This document shows, piece by piece, positions 51,040-62,407 of a stretch of 64,000 nucleotides of DNA. The notes under the pieces were generated by a model, which saw nothing but the letters and a program-made list of their open reading frames with translations, had not been told where the DNA came from and searched no databases. The position numbers were made by a program, and so were the translations under genes. The stretch covers positions 1,727,001 to 1,791,000 of the forward strand of contig JACCIC010000021.1 of the NCBI GenBank assembly GCA_018907035.1, in the 5' to 3' direction. The stretch's first letter is position 1. Every line of letters starts with the position of its first letter. The DNA is from Sycobia sp. Sy_11. Its lineage: Eukaryota; Arthropoda; Insecta; Hymenoptera; Epichrysomallidae.

Positions 51040-51985
51040 TCTTACAAATCTAGAAGAATTTCAGGATAAAGATTCCGAATGGGCATTGAAAAGTATTATC
51101 AGTTTGTGCATAAATATGAAAAAATATTCACCTTACAAGGGAAGATCATATATTCCTCTCGCTAAGTTCAAAGAATCAAAAAGAGCATATGTCAATTTTC
51201 ATAACATTGATAAACAATACTTCAAATATGCTATTCTTTCAGCATTACATCTAAATAAAAAGAATCCTCAAAGAGTTCAAAATTGTGATAAATTTGCAAA
51301 CGAGTTGAACTTTGGTGATATAGAATTTCCTGTAAAACTGAAAGATGTTTCAATATTTGAAAAATTGAAAAATATTTCAGTAAATGTTTATATGCTAAGG
51401 AAGTGCTGATTGAAATATGAAGCATCACCTTGTCATTTTTCATTAAATAAGAAGGAAAAACATGCAAATCTTGTTCTCATTCAGGATTTCTACATAGATG
51501 AGTATGAAGAAAACAATATTCCAGACGATAATGGAAGTCTTTTTTGGAAGAATTTTGAGTTTTGAACAGAAACCCTGGCTGAAACCCATGTCGAACTAAA
51601 TACTGAAAAGCGAAAGCATACAAAGAATGAGTTTGAAAAACTTTTTTTGTAAATTATTAATTAATGCTCTATATGGAAAATGCCTTAAGCAAGAGCGATT
51701 TCGCATAGATGTACGTTTAGTAATCAATTCACTGGTCAAATAACAATCAAAAACCCTATATACGTTGATTGGCTTTGAATCCTCGATCTATCAAAGACAC
51801 TAGTTTATGATTTTCACTAATCTTACATGAAACAGCGAGTCGGCGAAAACTATAAGCTGTTGTATACTGGCACTGATAGCTTGATATATGAAATAGAGGA
51901 TATTGATATGTATCAAATAACGAAGAAAGATATTTATATATTTGATACTTCTGATTACGATGAAAATAATTTCGACTAACAGAAT
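51040..51985 (+). pseudogene. Maverick type B DNA polymerase, remnant
   Basis: Three separated pieces survive. 51,060-51,409 encodes an N-terminal region (KGRSYIPLAKFKESKRAYVN, LNFGDIEFPVKLKDV). 51,410-51,565 continues in another frame, and 51,600-51,985 covers the C-terminal palm. The motif C region reads YTGTDSLIYEIED at about 51,863-51,900, so one of the expected acidic residues of the (K)YTDTDS-type motif is Gly. Roughly 900 bases remain where a complete polymerase would need over 3 kb, so a large internal deletion has occurred in addition to stops and frameshifts. The enzyme would replicate the element by protein priming; this copy cannot. Confidence 0.65.
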
Positions 51986-52063
51986 TTTGACTCATTCATT
52001 TGCGGTCATCTTAGTCTTCGTTTCTTCACTGAAAGTCTATAAAAAGAATTTTTCAGATAAAAT

Positions 52064-52772
52064 TTGATCATTGTCGCTCAATCAGTCGTGGAAAATAGTT
52101 TCACTTTAACTCTTTCAGGAAAATTTACTGTTTTAGAAGTTCAATACTTTTCATCCATTGAACTACCAAAGTATAAAAATTATGTTTTAGGTTTAGTCGA
52201 ACTTTTAACATTTAATTCAATTCCAAATATTAACAATACAAATAATCAACTTCATTTAAAAGGAGAAATTATTACTATACCCATTGATAGTTACGAGATT
52301 GATGATATAAATCAATTTTTATCAAATACATTAAAATCTAAAGCAATTGAATTTTCCTTAAGAGCTAATAATATTACATTTAGAAGTCAAATTAAGTCAG
52401 TGTCCCTTTAGAACTTAAACCTCAAAAATGAATCAGTCGAGTGTTGGGATTTACTCCTCGTATTTTGAAAGAAAATATAGAACGCCGTTCTGATTTACCA
52501 GTAAAAATATTGAAAATCAACGCACTCAGACTCGAATGTAACATTACTGCAGGAGGTTTTATTAATAATCAAAAGGTTCATACTATTCATAAATTCTTTC
52601 CCAGTGTTCTTCCAGGATATAAGATTATAGAAATTCCATCACAGGTAATATATCTACCACTTAGTGTTAAGTGTATAGATAATATATAAGTTCGAATTGT
52701 CGATCAGGACAGCAATCTAGTTAATTTTCGAGAAGAGGAAATCATTGTTAGACTTCAAATTAAATCTATATA
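52064..52772 (+). pseudogene. Maverick minor capsid (penton-like) gene, broken
   Basis: Two ORFs (52,064-52,411 and 52,441-52,689) and a further frame to about 52,772 make one beta-rich protein of about 235 residues. It shows SYEIDDINQFLSNTL, then ITAGGFINNQKVHTIHKFFP and VLPGYKIIEIPSQVIYLPLS. One frameshift near 52,412-52,440 and a TAA at about 52,687 break it. The position just upstream of the major capsid gene and the motif style fit the vertex or penton protein of polinton-like elements; this is from general knowledge, not from a search. Confidence 0.5.
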
Positions 52773-52928
52773 ATGGAGATTATCTATAATTCTAGCAAGC
52801 ATATAAGTATTCCATCATGGTAATCGACAATTAGTCGATTGAAGCGTTTGAAACCGTTAACACTGAAGAACATTCAGTTCTTCCAAACTCTTGGTTTAAA
52901 AGTTCGTGAAATAAAATTACCTGTATAA
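52773..52928 (+). pseudogene. Small ORF in the capsid block, one stop
   Basis: ATG 52,773 to TAA 52,926-52,928 gives a 51-codon frame interrupted by a TAA after residue 16. The part after it (SRLKRLKPLTLKNIQFFQTL) is Lys/Leu-rich and protein-like. It sits tightly between the two capsid genes, so it is probably a small conserved gene of the element. Function not recognised. Confidence 0.4.
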
Positions 52929-52949
52929 TGTTCTGCTGCTTTCTGAAAA

Positions 52950-54082
52950 ATGGACGAAATACTAATAATTCAATCAGGTGTCACATTCCATGAGTCAATT
53001 GCTCATCATAAAATTTACGCACATCAACCATACACATCACTAAACTTTGATCATAATGACGAAATTCGCATTTCCATCTAAAACCAAGATCTGTGTCTTC
53101 TACCATCACGTAGCTATATTCATATCTATGGAAAATTACAAAAAACTGATGGAAATGCGCCATCTAAATCTAGATTTATTAACAAAGGTATTTGTCATCT
53201 ATTTGATGAAATTTGCTACGCAATTAATTGTGTTGAAATAGACAAAAGTAAAAATATTGGATTGAGTACTGTCATGAAAGGATGGGCTTCGTTCAATACC
53301 AACAAGGCATGGAAACTTTCACGTTGCTATTCTTCTAAGTATGATTTTGGGCTTCGTAGAAAATTACAACAAAATCGGACCTGAATGCTATAATCTAGGA
53401 AGGCATTACAGTAAGTAATAATACTACATATGAAGAATATAACATAAAAATAACAAAGATAGAATGGTTAATGCCTTACGTCATTGCTTCTGATGAACAA
53501 AAAATCTAAATTTTAAATTTCATTGAAAAAGATAATCCCATCTCAATGTGCTATCGTTCAGGGGAACTATTCGAATATTGTGTTCTACCAAGTACCAATA
53601 AGCATGTGTGGACAGTGAAAACTTTCCATCAATTGGAGAAACCACGTTATGTGATTATCGGCTTACAGACAAAGAAAAAATATGACACAACCGCAAACGC
53701 CAGTCGTTTTGATCATTGCAATATTAGTAACGTGAGACTTTTTTTGAATTCGGAATATTATCCATATAATAATTTAAACCTTGACATATCTAATAATCAA
53801 TACGCAATACTATATGACATGTATGCAAATTTCCAAAAAACATACTATACAAGGAATCCTCAACTACTGCTTGCAAAGAAACAGTTTTTCGAGAATGAAG
53901 CTCCCATATTTATTGATTGCTCACTACAAAATGAATCTCTAAAGAGCGCTTTTGTAGATGTACGTTTAAAATTTAAGGCTAAAGAGAACTTTCAAGCCAA
54001 TACTACAGCTTATTGTTTGATCTTGCACGATCGCATAGTTCAGTATAATCCCATCAGTGGAGATATGAAAAAGGTTATTTAA
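52950..54082 (+). pseudogene. Maverick major capsid-like gene, broken
   Basis: Starts MDEILIIQSGVTFHESIAHH and continues in pieces over three frames with stops near 53,079 and several frameshifts between 53,300 and 53,560. The last 178 codons (53,546-54,082) are open: VWTVKTFHQLEKPRYVIIGL, NVRLFLNSEYYPYNNLNLDI, AYCLILHDRIVQYNPISGD. Pattern and context indicate the double jelly-roll type major capsid protein of polinton-like elements. About 375 codons remain; the region near 53,290-53,420 appears shortened. It would build virion-like particles in an intact element. Confidence 0.6.
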
Positions 54083-54519
54083 ATAGATTATAAAACACAA
54101 GAAAAAGAGTAGTTAACTTTGCTATAGTCATCATGGCAAATAAAGGAGAATGGATATTCCTTTTTCTTCAGACTTTGCTCAAAACACATCGAGAAAGTCT
54201 ATAAGTATTCTACTGCACCTAAAGTCTACTCACGTCTAAAGAGTGCTATATCCCCCAGCATAGGCGCTCAGCACACTTTTTAAGGAGAGGGGAGGTATGC
54301 TAGAACGTTTATGTGCTAGAATGCCTATGACATCTACTTATAACTTTCTAAAAATATTAAATAATTTTGATATTAAATTAAATAGAAATTCTAGGGTAAA
54401 TTACAACTTTTTATCTCGTTTGGTTCATTATACTTATACTTCGAATATGAAGAGTTTAACCACCTATAAATTCAAATTACATTTCATAAATAAAACTGTA
54501 TAATTTATGATCTAATGTC

Positions 54520-54770
54520 TTCAAAATAAATTAATATAATTAGTATAAAAATATGATTGTTACTATAATATACTATAATCATTGTGCCAATGTAGATAAT
54601 TAAATTAATATAACGAAAGAAAAAGATGCAAAATCGAGTGGAAAGTGTCAAGTAAACCAAATTGTACCTGATCGCAATAAATACTACAGATTCATCTATT
54701 TAACTAAAATAACCCTGATCTTAAGATAAAAATTTCATTTTAATTACATGAATTAAAGCTACAAAATGCA
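54520..54770 (+). repeat. Duplicated upstream flank of the chymotrypsin locus
   Basis: Same orientation as 29,210-29,510: ATTAATATAATTAGTAT, AAAAAGATGC, TTCATTTTAATTACATGAA. It shows that the Helitron, fold-back and Maverick sequences entered the upstream flank of copy A. Confidence 0.7.
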
Positions 54771-56400
54771 ACATATAGTTGCCTATACATAAATATTAGA
54801 CTTTTCCCGACTTTTTCCCTCTCCTATAAAATATTTTGGATAAATGTAAAGTCTTCCTTTTTGTAAGCAGGATAAGGCAATGGAAAATTCAATTTTGGCA
54901 TGAAAGAAACTGCTCAAAATGTTCCTTGTTTTTTAAAATATTATTTTTAATAATCAATAAAAATACTATTTTTAATAATAAGAGATGCACGTACATTTTC
55001 TCGGAAAATTTTGATGTAACACTATTATATATTTCTACATATAAAAGTTATCTAGGATCTTTCAAAGTAAATAAAAAGCAAAGATATTGAGTATATTGAA
55101 ATGTTTGCTCTCAATCAGAATGATAATTGTTACACATATACGTATATCACTTCAATGTCAAGAGCGGTAAAGAGTTTATATATTATTTTTAATAATAATG
55201 GACTCTGTAACGTGGGATGGATGGATTTTACTTCAGTGCGACATCAAAGCTGATATTATAATTCAAATTTCATTGATAAGTTTTAAGGATTATGTTGAAT
55301 CGTTTTTCCTGTATCATTGGTAATTAATTACTTTCTTTTTGTAATTTTATGTGATTTACGAATTTCTTATCGATCTATAGACTTGCATTAATGTAAGCTC
55401 TGAGTATGGCATGATGAGACTGATATTAATGAATGCATTGTTAAAATTAAACAAATTGACGAGATTTTTCAATGGTCTCAATTCAAAATACTACCAATGC
55501 ATTGTTTGAAGTCAATTACATAATTATATTTAAGCGTTATCTTGTGAGTGCATTTACAGATACAAGTATGTATACTCATTTGATTAATTTGAAATTTACT
55601 AATATACATACATTTGCATATGTACGTTGTTCACAAATTCTTCGCGCGATAAATTAATTTATTAATAATGTGTTTTTATCGTTGCTCAATATATTATTAT
55701 ATACTTATTTATTGCGTTTAATGCTTGAAACAGTATATGTATATATATACATAGTACAAAATTGGAAGATAAATTATTATAAGTACTTTTCAAATTCATT
55801 GAAAAGATGTCTAGGTCTTCAAATTCTTAACGCAATAAATTAATTTATTAATAAGACATTATTTATTTTTACCTATAAATTCATTTTCCTTTTTTTGCGC
55901 CAAAGAAGTTACACTTACAAGGCAAAATAAGAAAAAACATGGGCAAATGAAAATCGAAACATCATGATTCTATGTTTGAATCGTATCAAGAATTAAGGAA
56001 GTGGTTTGGGAAATTAGAAGAAAAAATAATGAAAGAGAAACGCAGGTTTCCAATATTTCAGGTAATATTTGATTCTTACTCAAAAATGATATTATTAATC
56101 GGTAAATAAAAATCATTATTTGCATTTCATCGTATAAAATAAACGTATTTAAGATTAGATCATAATAGAAGGTAATTCATACAATTTTATTGCTCTTTTC
56201 TATATCTACGTAACTGAAGCTGCTTAAACTAACTTAATATTACTTTCTGAAAGTATTCATTAAGATCGCTTTAAGATAGTTACAATAATTCTTTTTATTT
56301 GCTCTTTTTACAAACTATTTTTAACCGTGTAATTCAGATTATTAATTTTTTAATACCAAATAAGGAATTTGTTTGTTTTCTATTTTATAAGAAATATTTA
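54771..56400. other. AT-rich DNA, no gene recognised
   Basis: Short open frames (for example plus 54,836-55,090 and 55,472-55,657) have no motifs. A weak internal similarity exists between 55,630-55,690 and 55,815-55,860 (CAAATTCTT, GCG, ATAAATTAATTTATTAATAA), perhaps a short local duplication. Confidence 0.45.
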
Positions 56401-56819
56401 TTTTTATATTATGAAAGAAATTCTGAATCTGAACGAGAAAAAAATTCTATTTGCGTGATCGAGCGACTGTAGAAAAGCTGGCGGTGGACACACAATCAAC
56501 TAAACTAGGATCTGAACCGTAAAATAAGACGGATTCAACCAATGAATAGCTCGCATTGGAAAAATATCCGAATGGCAATCCACTGAATATATATTTGGAC
56601 AATCATTAGCTGAAGAAAGAGCTACACTAGGTATGCATTCAACTCTCGTGAAACATCGGATGGATTTATGAAGATTGAGTATACCTGACGGGGACAGCAA
56701 AATTCTTATAAAAAAAATATCCAACTATAAATAACTGCACATCTTTTTTATTGTATTTATATATTTAAATAACGTCCATTCAGTTAAAATACGCGCCTAA
56801 GGGACACTTGAATTTTTTT

Positions 56820-57830
56820 TCAGAAACAGGACAAATTAATCGCACGCGCTTCGACAACGGGAAAAACCAGCGACGCTTTTATAATCACGAGAATCGGCAG
56901 ACGATATCTCAATTATTGAATGGATAAGAGACACAATGTCGTTTACTAATAGACACGATGCATGACGAAATCACGGCACCCAGGAATTTATTACTATATT
57001 ACGTAAGTCCTTCGATCAAAGAAGAGCTCGGTACGGCTCCTGCCGACACCTATTTTTATATACGCAAGCAATTGTACCGAGGAATTTAAGGCAGCAAAGA
57101 TTACAGATAGATTAGCAGAAGATAGAAAAGTAAAGAAGCCTTTATCAAGTGCGCCGCCGAAAAAAGAAAAAAAACTATCAAAGCCCGCTTCGACGGCAGA
57201 ACAAACGTTTCCACGATAAATCGAGCTGGCCAATGCAAGCGACGTCTTATCGTAGTCAGGGGGCTCACTTCGAGAACAAGACTCAGAAAACGTATACTCG
57301 AGCGACCTGAATTTCTCGCGCAAGACACCTTGGTACGAGAAGAGATTAAGACTTTTGGTAAGTCTCAGTGCAGGGCGCCTTTCATATTTTTACGAAGAAT
57401 GCAATACAATTACTTTAGATCCGCGATTTCTTTTCTATATTGAAGGTCATAAAATATTATTTAATCATGTTACAATTCCAAAAAAAATAAAAAATAAAAA
57501 CAAATTGAACTCAATAAATACCAAAGTCATTAAAACATTGACAGATGATCTACTTGATTAAGACGTATGTTTTTATTAAAACTATAGTTTTTTTTTCAAA
57601 GATTTTTATTCTATCAAAACCTGATAAGGCATATATAGTTTATCTTAAATCAAAAGAATTAAATAAATTCGTTGATCTTAATCACTATAAGCTTAAAGAT
57701 TACAAAACAGAAGTTAAATTGATATATACTGATAATTTTATGGAAACTATATATTTAGATGCTGTGTATTACTTACAAGGGGAATCTACAGCGATCGGTT
57801 AATCAATCATTTCCATCTGGAGCATATACA
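56820..57830 (+). pseudogene. DIRS-like retroelement, gag end and RT start
   Basis: The first part (56,820-57,350) is Arg/Gln-rich with decayed frames (TSYRSQGAHFENKTQKTYTR), as at the end of DIRS-type ORF1. From about 57,357 the frame SAGRLSYFYEECNTITLDPR, then FILSKPDKAYIVYLKSKELN and KFVDLNHYKLKDYKTEV with YLDAVYYL (57,600-57,780) fits the N-terminal half of a DIRS-type reverse transcriptase. It is broken by a frameshift at about 57,545-57,560. The remainder, including YADD and the tyrosine recombinase, is missing. Confidence 0.5.
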
Positions 57831-58009
57831 TTGAATATAAGAAAAAAGCGAATGGCTTTGGAAGAGTCCAATTGACCTTAAATCTCTTTATCAAATCCTG
57901 AAGAAAATGGTAATATTTAGGGATTAACTATTTATATATTGAGTCTGTAACTTAAAAAGTTCGTATTTCTTATTAACTTCATATTTATTCTATGCGTTAT
58001 TTTTCGACA

Positions 58010-58860
58010 ACTGCAGCTGTTTAGTATATTAAAGAGCTTCAAGAAATTGATTGAACTCTCTGTTGGGAAGTGTTACTTTATTGGATTAATTAAAAAAAAT
58101 GGATCTGAAACTCATCGTTTCCAGAATATACTCCGGCTCCAGATTTTAGAATGAGTCAAAAGTGATTATTTTGATATCGAAGACAAAAATCGTTCGAGTC
58201 AGCGAAAAAGTTTATGAATTGTTGACATTCATCGATGAAAATCCCGTGTCATATGCAAAAAGGACTTGCTGTATCATTGGGAGCCGATCGTAACACGCCA
58301 AGCTATTTCGAAGCTATTTCCAACCGTTTAAAAATATTGGAATCCATTCAAATATCAAGAAATTGGATACCGTAACCAAGTTCCTAATGTTGTGACTTCG
58401 GGATTTATTCGTTAGTGCTGCAAAAAGATGCTATTCTTGTATTGAACTGTTACTACAGATGAAAAGTGGATCTATTACAATTCAGTTAAACCCGATGAAC
58501 CAGTACCATTGCAGCAAAATTGAGAAATCCATGCAAACAAAGTCATGCTCTGTATTTGGTGGGATCGGAAGGGTGTGTTTTACTATTAGCTGTTGGAAAA
58601 AATCGATTAGTGATATACTATTATACCGAGCACGAACGATATTTTTGAAACTAGCAGAATGGAATACCAGATAAGAGTCATTGATTTATCATAATTACAA
58701 TGTTCGGCGACAAGTTCATGATTGTGTAGAAAATTATGTGGAAAGCAAAGACTGGAAAATTTTACACCACCCATCTTACGATCCAGATCTCACGCATTCC
58801 GACTACCATTTGTTTTGGTCAATACAGAGTCTGAATCTGAGATTATCGACGTGTTCACTA
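58010..58860 (+). pseudogene. Decayed mariner transposase
   Basis: Fragments in several frames: TTDEKWIYYNSVKPDEP at about 58,447-58,500, VHDCVENYVESKDWKILHHP and SYDPDLTHSDYHLF at 58,700-58,815. The order and spacing match a mariner catalytic core, but the second catalytic region is degraded and frameshifts are many. Clear terminal repeats were not found. Family X copy 4 begins directly downstream. Confidence 0.7.
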
Positions 58861-58894
58861 TTCTCCGGCTTTTATATTATTCCTCCTTTTTGTT

Positions 58895-59075
58895 GAATTA
58901 ATAAATATTTTGATCGGTATTAGAGTATTTATACTATAATATATTATACTAAAATAATGACAGTCAGACTGTCCTTGTTTATTATCGCTGAAGAATCTGA
59001 ACTAGAAATTACTATTAAAAATAAAATTAAATTAGATTCAAAATTAAAGTAATTAAAAACAATAAATAATTAAAA
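58895..59075 (+). repeat. Dispersed repeat family X, copy 4
   Basis: The most continuous copy: AATAATGACAGTCAGACTGT, CCTTGTTTATTATCGCTGAA, GAATCTGAACTAGAAATTAC, then A/T-rich AAAAATAAAATTAAATTAGA. It identifies the sequence into which SINE copy 1 inserted at 40 kb. Confidence 0.65.
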
Positions 59076-59751
59076 ACAATAAAAATAATAAAAATAAGTT
59101 AAATTCTATGTTAGCAAACTTTTTGTATCATATTCAAAACCTTTAAGAAGATTTTAAAAAAAGAAAAAGTACATGGAATCATTGCAATACAAAATTGGTC
59201 AGCGTAGCTTCAACATTTTTTTTAAGAAATCTTGATATTCAAACCGCATACATTTGTTGCCAAAATTGATTTATTACTTTTTTTAAAAAGGAACCACAGC
59301 CATCTTGGAGGAGTCTTTCCCTGATTGCAGAAGTCTTATTAAAGAGTAATTACCTAGACGAGAAGTAAGATAATTCGTTGTATATATTTTAAAATTATAT
59401 TTCTTAAATATTGTTCAATGGAAGTTTTAACGTAACGTTTTTAATTCCTTTCGTTTCTGATATAAAAACTAAAAGTCTTTATATATTTGACCAAATCAAC
59501 GATTCTATTTATTATATTCTGAAGCATAACTTCAAAGTCGAATTTAAGAGAAGTAAGAATAAGGCAGCTATATAATGTTTGTAAATTTTTAAGGATATAA
59601 TTATAACCTTTAAATTTATGCTTATAAATACAAAAACATAAAATGTACTTAAAAATTTTTTAATGGATTATGTTATTGGAGATAAATAATGATAAAAAAC
59701 AAGTTTTATATACGAATCATCATTTTTAAGTATAAATTGCTAAAAGTAAAG

Positions 59752-59952
59752 GCTTACGATGGCTCGATTACTAGAGCAAAGGACTAGTAACTTGGTGATC
59801 CGAGTTCCAATCCCGGTCTCGGCCGATTGACACAAGCACCGTTGTAATAATTTATATATGCTTTGTTTACAAAAACACATCGTAGACCTCCGTCGCTGAT
59901 TAGCATCGGTACTTGGAAGCATAAATAGAGCGACGTTAAATAATATAAAAAC
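59752..59952 (+). mobile_element. tRNA-derived SINE, copy 3, with target duplication
   Basis: Very similar to copy 2 over 200 bp: A box TGGCTCGATTACTAGAGCA, B box CCGAGTTCCAATCCCGG, body CATCGTAGACCTCCGTCGCT, end AAATAGAGCGACGTTAAATA. A 10-bp duplication AAAAGTAAAG flanks it (59,742-59,751 and 59,953-59,962). Confidence 0.88.
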
Positions 59953-59962
59953 AAAAGTAAAG

Positions 59963-62405
59963 AAACATTTTACAAAATTAGAATTTTAGTCATCACTTTA
60001 TGATAAAAAAAGGTAAATTTTGATAAAGAACAATAATAATAATAAATATTTTCCCCCAAATAAGTTCTATTATATAACAGAAATGTTTAATATACAGTTT
60101 GTAAATATCCTAAATAATCATTATGATTCTGATTCCAAACTTTATCAACATAAAGACTTGGCAACTTTTATTATTAATAAATAATAATAACAATCAACTG
60201 TTATTATTTAATAATAAGAGAATAAAAGTTTCCATTAAAAGTTATTGTAGATAATTTTTGATATCTGAATGTATGAAAATGCATAGATTTTATTCCCAGG
60301 ATATTGATAAATATCTATATATATATATACGTCTACCATTTTTCTATACTTCATATAGATTTTTTATTCATTTTACGTAAAAAAATTCATTTTCAGTTTC
60401 GTTTTATGTTTATTTATTTTTAAATTATCCTTTTTATAATACAATAATATACTTCGTTGCATATATATAATAGTTGAATTCCGATATATATATATATATA
60501 TATATGCTCATATACACGAACATAAAAAAAAAGAAAAATGATTATTATCTTCATAATTTTATATATATAGCATTTAATATAAAATATGCATATACAATTT
60601 CATGTCACGTAGAAAAAATTTAATCTAAAAATTTTTAATCCTTTGTCAGTATTAGTCGACAGAATTATTGTCATTTAATTTTTGCCATATTATTATTTTA
60701 TTTTTTAATTATTCGGAGTAACAAACTTCATTAGCGCGCTACTGAAGGATTGGATAGTATGTAGTTCTAAATAATGCATCAGACGAATGTGCAGGTTCAG
60801 ATACACGTTCCCTGATGGTAGTTCTGCTATTACGGTTTTTTCTAAGTAAAAAAAAAACCGACGCTTTTATCACGAGATTTCTTTACTTTATGTATTACAT
60901 AAATACAATATAAATTTAGAAATTAAATTATCTAAAATAGCTTTATGGTAAAAATATCGAACAAATTTTATTGAAGCTTATAAACCGTCTTAACAATTCA
61001 GCAAAAATTGGGGAAAAATTTTTTTTTCTTTTAGTTTTCTAACGATTGCTTTGTAAAACTGCATTTAATGAAATCAATTTGAAGTTCAGATTTAAAGTAG
61101 TGAAGATAAAATTTCGTACTTATTTAATTATATGCCCGACTATTACATTTCTCATAAAAACCTGTTGGAAATTATAAAATAGAGTTTATTAATATCAATA
61201 AATCCATTAATTTTTTGGGATTTCGAAAAAATTAGTTCAATTTGTATTGCGTGATAATATCAATTTATAAATGTTGCAGCATATTGTAGATTGACAATAT
61301 CAAAAGTCGACAAATCAAATCTCTTATATACCATCTATGTAATCTGATATTGTGCGCGCGCGCGCGTGTGTGTGTATGTGCGTGTTGGTGTTTAAATATA
61401 AGTGTAATTGAGAATATCAAAGCGTAAGTATTATGACAATTAATCATTGCCGCGGCTCGCTAGTACGTGCGAGTATTTCTGGAACCTATGAAATATGTGC
61501 ATGTACGAGTTATGTTATGCGTGCAAATGGTGCAAATGATCTTGACCCTCTTGAACCATTGAACTCTTCATGCTTTGTAAATTATCGATGACTGGACTTT
61601 CGATATTTCGATGCAAAAAAACAAGTGCATATATAATTAAGTGCCGGTACCAGAAATTTCAATACTGCAAAAATTTTCTAGTTAGATTAAAATAAACCTA
61701 ATTACTATTACTTTAGCCAAATTTACAGAATCAGCGTCACGAAAACAAATGCCGAAATGTTTTTTTAAAAAAGGCGTATAATATTACCTCTTCTCTGTTG
61801 CAGCTTAAATTTCAAGAATAGGTGATTTTTCTTGTAATTTTTTATCTGAAATCATATAAGAGATAGATCTAGAAGAAATTTTTTACATGATAATGTATTA
61901 TATACTATATTTTTAATAAAAATTTATATTTATTTCTTCAATAATAAAAGGAATATTGTATTTTAATATAAATGTATTGTGAATATAAAATATTGTGTTT
62001 TATTGATTATAGGATATTTTTACCTCTTTTTTGTAAGCTGTTGCTTGATTGAACAAGTTCCTTACTACTTCCATAGGGTTTTCTTACTATTATTATAACT
62101 TGTTGAATTGTATATATAAGATTCAAGAGATAATATTTTTAAGATAATCGTATATTATATCAATCAAAAAATGAAAAATCAATTGCAATATTCAGCTATT
62201 TAGAATTCCATATATATCAGTTGCATATTCCTCAAATGTAATACGCGTACCTATTCTTCTTGATTAGCATTTTATACAAACATTATTGCGCAATAAATAA
62301 ATAATTTTGAAAACTTCGCGTTGTTGGTGTGGTATAAAATATATTAGATTCAACATATAGCTAAAATACTCCTTTTTATAAATGATAACTTTAAAAGTAA
62401 ATATG
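59963..62405. other. AT-rich DNA, no gene recognised
   Basis: Only simple sequence is evident: TA runs near 60,320 and 60,485-60,505 and an alternating GC/GT tract at about 61,353-61,375. Confidence 0.5.
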
Positions 62406-62407
62406 TA

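Larger units (their letters stand above)
48058..54465 (+). mobile_element. Shrunken Maverick/Polinton with terminal inverted repeats
   Basis: The left end (48,058-48,270) and right end (about 54,215-54,465) are inverted repeats that start AGGTGGT(C/T)AAACTCTTCA, share TATTAAATTTAATTTCTA-like and AGGCATTCTAGCA(C/T)A tracts, and include the G-rich AGCATACCTCCCC. The right copy has an extra about 50 bp. AG...CT outer bases are usual for Polintons. A 6-bp duplication is not evident (ATTGAA left, ATAAAT right). Within lie relics of a protein-primed type B DNA polymerase and two capsid genes. At 6.4 kb it is well below the usual 15-20 kb; integrase, ATPase and protease were not found. Mavericks are virus-like DNA transposons. 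Confidence 0.8.
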
